9,282 nucleotides of DNA from an uncultured Murdochiella sp. (lineage in GTDB: Bacteria > Bacillota > Clostridia > Tissierellales > Peptoniphilaceae), in the NCBI RefSeq assembly GCF_902488755.1, contig NZ_CABTXF010000046.1:1-9282 (forward strand), written 5' to 3'. The first letter of the stretch is position 1; the number at the start of each line of letters is the position of its first letter. The notes beneath the pieces were generated by a model. It was not told the origin of the DNA, did not search any database, and saw only the letters and a program-made list of their open reading frames with translations. The position numbers and the translations under genes were made by a program. This document shows positions 1 through 3,961 of this stretch, piece after piece.

Positions 1-119
1 TCACCATAGGCTTCAAAGCGTATGCATTCTAAAATTTGCATAGTTGTTCGCGTAGAAATCGCGCGTTGACATTGACCAATGCGCTTAACCAATTCATTTG
101 GCATCACTTGAATTTTCAT
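1..119 (-). CDS. dnaN: DNA polymerase III beta subunit (sliding clamp), 5' part only
   Basis: The first 39 codons of the beta clamp, the ring that holds DNA polymerase III on its template; the rest lies beyond the left edge. The visible N-terminus begins MKIQVMPNELVKRIG and continues with AISTRTTMQILECIRFEAYG, which matches the start of DnaN (an MKI..K..L...I..v opening followed by the SxRTTxxILEgI segment). The start is the ATG read leftward from base 119, preceded by a strong AAGGAGG (complement of 127-133) with 7-nt spacing. It follows dnaA on the same strand with 165 nt between them and no terminator, so the two probably form an operon. The usual dnaA-dnaN order supports the call; identity is firm although only about a tenth of the gene is present. 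Confidence 0.93.
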   Translation of the reverse strand, partial: MKIQVMPNELVKRIGQCQRAISTRTTMQILECIRFEAYG

Positions 120-134
120 CTCTGCTCCTCCTTA

Positions 135-170
135 TAGTAGTAATACGTTAGTAGCATTAGTAGTAGGGGC
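135..170 (+). promoter_or_regulatory. DnaA-trio unwinding element with GC tract
   Basis: Reading leftward from the DnaA box at 180-188 there is GGGGC (166-170, sharing one G with the first triplet), then TAG three times (158-166), CAT, TAG twice (149-154), CGT and then, shifted by one base, TAG TAG TAA (135-143). Read 3' to 5' these are the 3'-[G/A]AT-5' repeats known as DnaA-trios, on which DnaA assembles on single-stranded DNA after loading from the adjacent duplex box. Order (box, GC-rich spacer, trios, then dnaN) and strand agree with the basal unwinding system described in B. subtilis. Eight triplets fit the consensus. The element ends 2 nt from the dnaN Shine-Dalgarno sequence. Confidence 0.78.
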
Positions 171-188
171 TGTGTATTCTGTGGAAAA
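171..188 (-). promoter_or_regulatory. Tandem DnaA boxes next to the trios
   Basis: On the minus strand bases 188-180 read TTTTCCACA, one mismatch from TTATCCACA, followed with no gap by GAATACACA (179-171), a weak match with three mismatches. The pair lies directly beside the GC tract and trio block, which is where a loading pair of boxes is expected. The first is well supported; the second is judged only from position. Confidence 0.65.
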
Positions 189-235
189 AGCCATCTTCTT
201 CTGTCTGTTTCTTCCTTTTGCTTTTGGACAGTTTT

Positions 236-244
236 TGTGGATAA
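236..244 (-). promoter_or_regulatory. DnaA box, exact consensus
   Basis: The plus strand reads TGTGGATAA, the exact complement of TTATCCACA. It lies 40 nt past the dnaA stop codon in the dnaA-dnaN gap and has the same orientation as the box at 180-188. Confidence 0.85.
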
Positions 245-284
245 GTTTATTTTCCCCGTTTTCCATCCACAGGTATCCACCTAC

Positions 285-1748
285 TTAGGTGTGGGTCAGT
301 TGTGTGACGAGTGAAGTAACATCTTCCTTTATGGATGATTCTTTTTCCATGCGCGCTCGTATTTTGTCCACGGCGTGCATTATTGTCGTATGATCGCGCG
401 CAAAACTTCTTCCGATTGCGACCAGCGATTCATTGGTTAATTCGCGACACAGATACATTGCCACCTGACGAGGAAGCACGATAGATCCCTGTCTGGACTT
501 GGAAGTCATGTCGTGAAGAGAAAGGTTATAGTATTCACAAACACGCCGAATGATTTCGTCCGAAGAAAGCTTATTCTCGGTGTATTCCTCGATTTTTAAG
601 GCTTCCCGCGCAATAGCCATTGCCTCTTCTTTAGAAAGATTTTCCGATCCCTCTTTGAATCGATAGTACGCAAGTACTCGAAGAAGAGCACCTTCTAATT
701 CTCGAATATTTGCTGTAATATTGTTGGCTATAAATTCAAGAATGTATTGCGGAAGTTTTACCGCTTCTCCCTTCATTTTATGATTTAAAATGGCCACACG
801 TGTCTCAAAATCCGGCTGTTGTATATCCACTGTCATACCGCCCTCAAAGCGCGTAACCAAGCGATCTTCCAGATTTTTCAATTCTTTTGGCGGTTTGTCA
901 GCAGAAAGAACAATTTGTTTTCCTGCTTCTTTTAAGTCATTAAATGTATGAAACACTTCTTCCATTGTCGCTTTTTTTCCCGCAATGAACTGGATATCAT
1001 CAATAAGCAGAACGTCAATGGAACGATATTTGTGACGGAAATTTTCTTTTTCCGCATTCGTACCATTCTCAATCACCGCAATCATTTCATTCATGAAATT
1101 TTCACTGGTAATATAGAGTACTTTTTTTTGCGGATCGGATTGTAGAATTTCATGGGCAATCGCCTGCATGAGGTGCGTTTTTCCTAATCCGGATAAACCA
1201 TAGATAAAGAGTGGATTGTACACTTTTCCGGGCGCACGAATCACCGCAATCGCTGTAGCATAGGCGAAGTCATTACTCGCTCCGCGCACAAAGCTGTCCA
1301 TAGTGTATTTCGGATTTAAGGTGTTATAACCGTTACGACGATGTTGTTGATCTAATAAATCATTTTTTTCGCGCAGTTTTTTTGTAATGTCCTGCGAATT
1401 ATCTTTTTTCGTAGCGGATTCTGTCATTGAAGGTAGTATCACGTCCTGTTTTTTATGCGTTATCTGTTTTTCGCCAGCAAGATGTTTTTCATAATCCGGC
1501 ATACTGGGATTGATCAGTTTCACGTGAATTGGTTTTTCACAGATATAAGAAAGACAGCGTTCGATATCTGCCTGGTATTTCTTTTCGACCATGGAATGAA
1601 TAAAGGCACTGGTACTGTCCAGGACGAACGTATCTTCATGAAATGCAATGGGAATAAGCGGCTGCAGCCAATTTTTTAACTGAATGCGGTTCAGTTGTAT
1701 ATCCAACATGCTGAGAACTTCATCCCAAATCATCGTTAAATCATTCAT
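285..1748 (-). CDS. dnaA: Chromosomal replication initiator DnaA
   Basis: An AAA+ ATPase that binds the DnaA boxes in this window, opens oriC and recruits the helicase. I place the start at the ATG ending at 1748 (487 aa, MNDLTMIWDEV...), because GGGG lies 5-6 nt before it; the in-frame GTG five codons upstream has no comparable site. Residues 1-85 are the helicase/regulator-binding domain I and about 86-145 a variable charged linker. The AAA+ domain shows Walker A GLSGLGKTH (184-192), Walker B LLIDDIQF (247-254), the arginine-finger box LEDRLVTRF (293-301) and sensor 2 NIRELEGAL (347-355). The single-strand-binding motif keeps its isoleucines (EMIAVIE, I223 and I226), consistent with use of DnaA-trios. 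Domain IV ends with the signature RDHTTIMHA (451-459); the segment before it is SFA-RDHTT, one residue shorter than the usual FGGRDHTT. Boxes around its promoter suggest autoregulation. Confidence 0.98.
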   Translation of the reverse strand: MNDLTMIWDEVLSMLDIQLNRIQLKNWLQPLIPIAFHEDTFVLDSTSAFIHSMVEKKYQADIERCLSYICEKPIHVKLINPSMPDYEKHLAGEKQITHKKQDVILPSMTESATKKDNSQDITKKLREKNDLLDQQHRRNGYNTLNPKYTMDSFVRGASNDFAYATAIAVIRAPGKVYNPLFIYGLSGLGKTHLMQAIAHEILQSDPQKKVLYITSENFMNEMIAVIENGTNAEKENFRHKYRSIDVLLIDDIQFIAGKKATMEEVFHTFNDLKEAGKQIVLSADKPPKELKNLEDRLVTRFEGGMTVDIQQPDFETRVAILNHKMKGEAVKLPQYILEFIANNITANIRELEGALLRVLAYYRFKEGSENLSKEEAMAIAREALKIEEYTENKLSSDEIIRRVCEYYNLSLHDMTSKSRQGSIVLPRQVAMYLCRELTNESLVAIGRSFARDHTTIMHAVDKIRARMEKESSIKEDVTSLVTQLTHT

Positions 1749-1849
1749 TGTTTCCCCAATCACCGTCCACCGACTTTTCCACCATTTTAGGGAATAAAGT
1801 GCGATCCTTTAATCGGTCTCTTTCTCATTTTTACGTCGTTTCTTCTTCT

Positions 1850-1879
1850 GTTATACAGTACTTATCCACTTTTCCACAA
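1850..1879 (-). promoter_or_regulatory. Possible dnaA promoter overlapping DnaA boxes
   Basis: Read leftward, TTGTGG (1879-1874) and TATAAC (1855-1850) are 18 nt apart, giving a weak -35 and a good -10 roughly 100 nt before the dnaA start. The -35 and spacer coincide with the two single-mismatch DnaA boxes at 1862-1878, so DnaA bound there would block RNA polymerase. The promoter itself is a guess because the -35 matches only three of six positions. Confidence 0.33.
1862..1878 (+). promoter_or_regulatory. Two overlapping DnaA boxes (single mismatch each)
   Basis: TTATCCACT (1862-1870) shares its last base with TTTTCCACA (1870-1878). Each differs from TTATCCACA at one position and both point the same way as the exact box at 1898-1906, forming a cluster about 115-160 nt upstream of dnaA. 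Confidence 0.68.
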
Positions 1880-1897
1880 AGAAATAAGCGAATAGAC

Positions 1898-1906
1898 TTA
1901 TCCACA
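1898..1906 (+). promoter_or_regulatory. DnaA box, exact consensus
   Basis: TTATCCACA matches the consensus exactly, 150 nt upstream of the dnaA start and in the same orientation as the boxes at 1862-1878. Confidence 0.85.
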
Positions 1907-1960
1907 GGATAGAAGGATAGGTAAACCAAATTTTCTGCCTTTTTCGCGTATTTTTACTTA

Positions 1961-1995
1961 TTTTATCCACAACTTATAAACAATTGTGGATAAAA
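1961..1995. promoter_or_regulatory. Inverted pair of exact DnaA boxes
   Basis: TTTTATCCACAA (1961-1972) and its perfect reverse complement (1984-1995) are separated by 11 nt. Each 12-nt arm contains an exact DnaA box (1963-1971 on plus, 1985-1993 on minus). The centre-to-centre distance is 22 nt, about two helical turns, so two DnaA protomers would bind the same face in opposite orientation. Confidence 0.85.
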
Positions 1996-2074
1996 GCGCC
2001 TTTATAAGGAAATAGAACAGGTTTACACACGGTATAAGTATATCACAGAATGCCTTTTCTCGTATGGATGAAGG

Positions 2075-2083
2075 TTATCCACA
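2075..2083 (+). promoter_or_regulatory. DnaA box nearest rpmH, exact consensus
   Basis: TTATCCACA matches exactly. It lies 55 nt upstream of the rpmH -35 element, so bound DnaA could also influence rightward transcription, though nothing shows that directly. Confidence 0.85.
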
Positions 2084-2137
2084 ATCATAAAAAGTATCCT
2101 ATAAATGGGTAATTTACGCTTTTCCGTATTGTGCATC

Positions 2138-2166
2138 TTGACACCATTTTATTGCCTCAATATAAT
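2138..2166 (+). promoter_or_regulatory. Consensus sigma-A promoter for rpmH and downstream genes
   Basis: TTGACA (2138-2143) and TATAAT (2161-2166) are both perfect matches to the housekeeping sigma factor consensus, with the optimal 17-nt spacer. Transcription would begin near 2173. This is the strongest promoter visible in the window and fits the high demand for a ribosomal protein. No other convincing plus-strand promoter was found between here and the right edge. Confidence 0.93.
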
Positions 2167-2172
2167 AACAAC

Positions 2173-2242
2173 GATACTCTTCTCCTGCGAGCGACGCAGG
2201 AAAGGCGCTCGTGATGCGCCGAAAATAGGAAAGGAGGAAGAG
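2173..2242 (+). ncRNA. Structured 5' leader of rpmH with alternative folds
   Basis: The leader of about 70 nt contains hairpin 1 (TCCTGCG 2183-2189 with CGCAGGA 2195-2201, 5-nt loop) and hairpin 2 (GGCGC 2204-2208 with GCGCC 2216-2220, 7-nt loop). A competing helix joins CGAGCG (2188-2193) to CGCTCG (2206-2211) and excludes both. In addition CTCTTCTCCT (2177-2186) can pair with AGGAGGAAGAG (2232-2242) over 10 base pairs with only G2236 bulged, which would hide the Shine-Dalgarno sequence. Hairpin 1 uses TCCT and so competes with part of that pairing. This looks like a possible translational switch controlling L34; the helices are seen, the function is inferred. Confidence 0.5.
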
Positions 2243-2377
2243 ATGAAAAGAACCTATCAACCGAATAAGCATAAAAGAAAAAAAGATCATGGATTCCGTG
2301 CCAGAATGTCGTCGAAAACCGGACGTCGTGTATTGAAAGCAAGACGCTTAAAGGGTCGCAAGAGACTGTCTGCATAG
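2243..2377 (+). CDS. rpmH: 50S ribosomal protein L34
   Basis: A small basic protein of the large ribosomal subunit. The 44-residue product begins MKRTYQPNKHKRKKDHGFRARM, then SSKTGRRVLKARRLKGRK and ends RLSA, matching L34 over its full usual length of 44. The reading frame is open further upstream to 2105, but that extension has no family similarity and crosses the promoter. The ATG at 2243 follows AAGGAGG (2231-2237) with 5-nt spacing. It is the first gene rightward of oriC in this order, as in most Firmicutes, and has its own consensus promoter. A terminator hairpin begins within its stop codon, so much of its transcript is probably monocistronic. Confidence 0.98.
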   Translation: MKRTYQPNKHKRKKDHGFRARMSSKTGRRVLKARRLKGRKRLSA

Positions 2378-2402
2378 GTCCGGAAATGGACCTATTTTTT
2401 TT
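2375..2402 (+). terminator. Intrinsic terminator after rpmH
   Basis: TAGGTCC (2375-2381) and GGACCTA (2388-2394) form a 7-bp stem with a 6-nt loop, followed by eight T residues (2395-2402). The stem starts with the rpmH TAG stop codon. Because rnpA begins 25 nt later and has no promoter of its own that I can see, the terminator probably works as a partial stop that lowers RnpA output relative to L34. Confidence 0.88.
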
Positions 2403-2426
2403 CGGGTGAAGAGAAGAAGGAGAAAC

Positions 2427-2873
2427 ATGAAACGTTCTTTTCGTTTACGTAAAAATGATGAATTTCAGCGCGTGTATAGGCGAGGAGTGCCTGCCTATAA
2501 TCGTGACTTCAAAATAATCGGCTTTCGTAATCACCTTGAACACAATCGTTATGGATATTCTCTTTCCAAAAAATACGGTAAAGCGCACGAACGAAATCGC
2601 ACTAAGCGACGTCTTCGTGAGGTTGTGCGCACCCATCAAGACTCTTTCCCAAAAAGCTTTGATTATGTGATTTTACCGAAGCAGACGACAAAATCACTCT
2701 CCTTTCAACAGCTTGAACAATCGTTACTTCACTGTTTAATGCAGTGGAAAAAACACACAATAAAAAAAACGGCAGGCTCTCCATCATGCGAACCGCCTAA
2801 AGGGAAGCATTCGCAAAGAAGTAATGATAAAAATAATTCCCTCTTTGTTGATAAAGAGAGTTTTCTGTCATGA
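2427..2873 (+). CDS. rnpA: Ribonuclease P protein component
   Basis: The protein subunit that assists the RNase P RNA in trimming the 5' leader from precursor tRNAs. I choose the ATG at 2427 (148 aa, MKRSFRLRKNDEFQRVYRRG...) because the family begins with this segment and AAGGAG lies 4 nt before it; a GTG seven codons earlier is less likely. The RNase P protein signature is clear: SKKYGKAHERNRTKRRLRE (47-65) matches the KxGxAxxRNxxKRxxRE pattern. The fold should end near residue 110 (...LLHCLMQWKKH). The last 35 or so residues, rich in K, S and N, are an extension beyond the usual 110-120 residues with no recognisable motif. Its stop overlaps the yidD start (ATGA). Expression presumably depends on read-through of the terminator at 2375-2402. 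Confidence 0.96.
   Translation: MKRSFRLRKNDEFQRVYRRGVPAYNRDFKIIGFRNHLEHNRYGYSLSKKYGKAHERNRTKRRLREVVRTHQDSFPKSFDYVILPKQTTKSLSFQQLEQSLLHCLMQWKKHTIKKTAGSPSCEPPKGKHSQRSNDKNNSLFVDKESFLS
2841..2858 (+). promoter_or_regulatory. Hairpin at the end of rnpA covering the yidD ribosome site
   Basis: CTCTTT (2841-2846) can pair with AAAGAG (2853-2858) across a 6-nt loop. The 3' arm is the only Shine-Dalgarno-like sequence before yidD (AAAGAGAG, 9 nt from the ATG). Ribosomes finishing rnpA would open it, so yidD translation may depend on rnpA translation. The pairing is weak and the role is inferred. Confidence 0.35.
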
Positions 2874-3085
2874 ATCAAATAGCCCATCTTCTTATTCGCG
2901 GCTATCAGCGTTTTCTGTCTCCCCTCTTGGGAAGAGGAAAATGCCGTTTTCATCCAACGTGTTCGCAGTATGCGTTGGAGGCATTTGCGCGTTTTCGTTT
3001 TTCTACGGCGCTTATGCTCACCCTTTGGCGAATTCTCCGATGTAATCCGTTTCAAAAAGGTGGAGAAGATCCGTTACTTCCCTGA
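2870..3085 (+). CDS. yidD: Membrane protein insertion efficiency factor YidD
   Basis: A small membrane-associated protein thought to help YidC insert proteins into the inner membrane. The 71-residue product has the family features in order: an amphipathic N-terminus LLIRGYQRFLSPLLG (7-21), the cysteine motif CRFHPTCSQYALEAF (25-39), and RILRCNPFQKGGEDPLLP at the C-terminus (54-71). All three conserved cysteines (C25, C31, C58) are present, and the length is close to the usual 70-85. The ATG overlaps the rnpA stop by 4 nt, indicating translational coupling. Position between rnpA and yidC is the standard one. A plus-strand open frame at 2824-3045 that overlaps it is out of frame and resembles nothing. 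Confidence 0.95.
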   Translation: MNQIAHLLIRGYQRFLSPLLGRGKCRFHPTCSQYALEAFARFRFSTALMLTLWRILRCNPFQKGGEDPLLP

Positions 3086-3123
3086 CGACTATTCATAAAA
3101 AGGAAAGTACGCTATCCATCCCT

Positions 3124-3162
3124 TGTAGAGAAAAACATCGAAATCCTTCATGTTTCTCTGTA
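3124..3162 (+). repeat. Imperfect hairpin in the yidD-yidC gap
   Basis: The 135-nt gap 3086-3220 holds no recognisable gene or promoter. Its only structure is an inverted repeat: AGAGAAA (3127-3133) pairs with TTTCTCT (3153-3159) and, after a 2-nt bulge, CAT (3136-3138) with ATG (3150-3152), around an 11-nt loop; three weaker outer pairs extend it. No T run follows, so it is not an obvious terminator. It may be an mRNA processing or stability element. Confidence 0.35.
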
Positions 3163-3220
3163 TCGTATTGAAAAAAGGATGCCGACTCGATGAATTCCAA
3201 AACAGAAAAAGAGGTATGAC

Positions 3221-3961
3221 TTGCAGAATATCTTTTCTCCGCTGAGTGATGTCTTTGGTTGGCTGATGCGGCAAATCTATCATTATTTTGCCAATAATTT
3301 CACTGAACCGACGCAAGTATCTTATTTTGCCCTAACCATTCTTGCGATGGCGGTAATCAGTAAATTGATTACCATCCCTCTGATGGCGCAGACGACGAAA
3401 TCGACAGCAAAAATGCAGGCGCTTGGTCCAAAAGTTGAGGAACTGAAAAAAAAATACGGTTATGATGAGCGTATTTTGCAGCAAAAAACGCAGGAATTGT
3501 ATAAGGAAGAAGGAGTTTCCATGATGGGTTGCTCCAGCTGTTTACCAACCCTCATTCAATTAATGCTCATTTTAGCGCTGTTTAATGTTTTGCGTGAGCC
3601 GGCAAAATACATGGCATCCTCCGTAAGTAATTTTTCTCATATTGCGAAAAATTTCTTCTGGATTCCCGACCTGCTTAAGAGTGATCCGCTTACGTGGTTC
3701 GGCTTACCGTTGATCAATGCCGTTTCGCAGTTGGCGATTCAGCTTTTTGGTCCGATGCGCAAGCAACAACAGCAGATGAATAAAAACATGAATATGACGT
3801 TTATGCTCATGCCGGTCATGTTCTATTTCCTTTCCGTAAACTGGGCATCCGGTCTTTTACTCTACTGGGTATTCGGCAATCTTTTGGAGTTGCTCTACCG
3901 CGGAATAGCCGCATTGATTACCGGTTCTAAAAAGCGTGGTGCGATAGAGGGAGGTAAGTAA
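3221..3961 (+). CDS. yidC: Membrane protein insertase YidC/Oxa1 family
   Basis: An integral membrane chaperone that inserts and folds membrane proteins, alone or with SecYEG. The start is taken as TTG at 3221, preceded by AGAGGT with 5-nt spacing; a stop at 3191-3193 closes the frame upstream and the next ATG would cut into the family's N-terminal helix. The 246-residue protein has membrane segments at about 34-56, 103-124, 158-178 and 192-232, with a cytoplasmic charged loop MQALGPKVEELKKKYG (65-80) and the conserved GCSSCLPTLIQ (103-113). The position of the groove arginine of Bacillus SpoIIIJ is a lysine here (SKLITIPL, K48). There is no lipoprotein signal peptide. The stop overlaps the jag start by one base (TAATG), the usual YidC-Jag pairing. 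Confidence 0.95.
   Translation: MQNIFSPLSDVFGWLMRQIYHYFANNFTEPTQVSYFALTILAMAVISKLITIPLMAQTTKSTAKMQALGPKVEELKKKYGYDERILQQKTQELYKEEGVSMMGCSSCLPTLIQLMLILALFNVLREPAKYMASSVSNFSHIAKNFFWIPDLLKSDPLTWFGLPLINAVSQLAIQLFGPMRKQQQQMNKNMNMTFMLMPVMFYFLSVNWASGLLLYWVFGNLLELLYRGIAALITGSKKRGAIEGGK

Larger units (their letters stand above)
120..284. other. Downstream half of oriC (dnaA-dnaN gap, unwinding region)
   Basis: This 165-nt gap holds one exact DnaA box (236-244), one single-mismatch box (180-188), two poorer matches (263-271 and 273-281, two mismatches each), a GC tract and a block of TAG/TAA triplets that reaches the dnaN ribosome binding site. In B. subtilis the dnaA-dnaN gap is where DnaA opens the duplex; the same order of parts is seen here. 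I see no separate dnaN promoter with good -35 and -10 elements. Confidence 0.8.
1749..2137. other. Upstream half of oriC (dnaA-rpmH gap)
   Basis: This is the non-coding stretch between the divergent dnaA and rpmH genes. It holds exact DnaA boxes at 1898-1906, 1963-1971, 1985-1993 and 2075-2083, single-mismatch boxes at 1862-1870 and 1870-1878, and a two-mismatch copy at 1775-1783. The bases between boxes are A+T-rich, especially 1920-2060. No triplet repeat like the DnaA-trio is present here, so duplex opening more likely occurs on the dnaN side. Together with the boxes at 171-244 this makes a bipartite origin with dnaA in the middle, as in B. subtilis. No gene is visible in it. Confidence 0.88.

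Noticed and set aside
135..166. TAG triplets as a variable-number microsatellite
   Set aside because: Position beside DnaA boxes and a GC tract, plus correct strand and order, fit the DnaA-trio better than a neutral repeat.
263..281. Two further DnaA boxes near the dnaA stop
   Set aside because: Each has two mismatches to the consensus, so I mention them but do not count them as sites.
448..452. Shortened DnaA signature (SFA-RDHTT) as a broken protein
   Set aside because: Coordinates here are residues of DnaA. The recognition helix RDHTTIMHA is intact, and forms with a single residue in place of GG exist in other bacteria, so it is a minor variant.
1749..1763. GTG at 1763 as the dnaA start
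   Set aside because: It adds only five residues, lacks a ribosome site, and the GGGG for the ATG at 1748 lies within those codons.
2105..2242. Extension of the rpmH reading frame upstream to 2105
   Set aside because: The extra 46 codons cross the consensus promoter and leader, have no L34 similarity, and the ATG at 2243 has a strong ribosome site and gives the exact family length.
2729..3055. Minus-strand 108-codon open frame over rnpA and yidD
   Set aside because: It lies entirely opposite two recognised genes, has no ribosome site or family features, and reads as a shadow frame.
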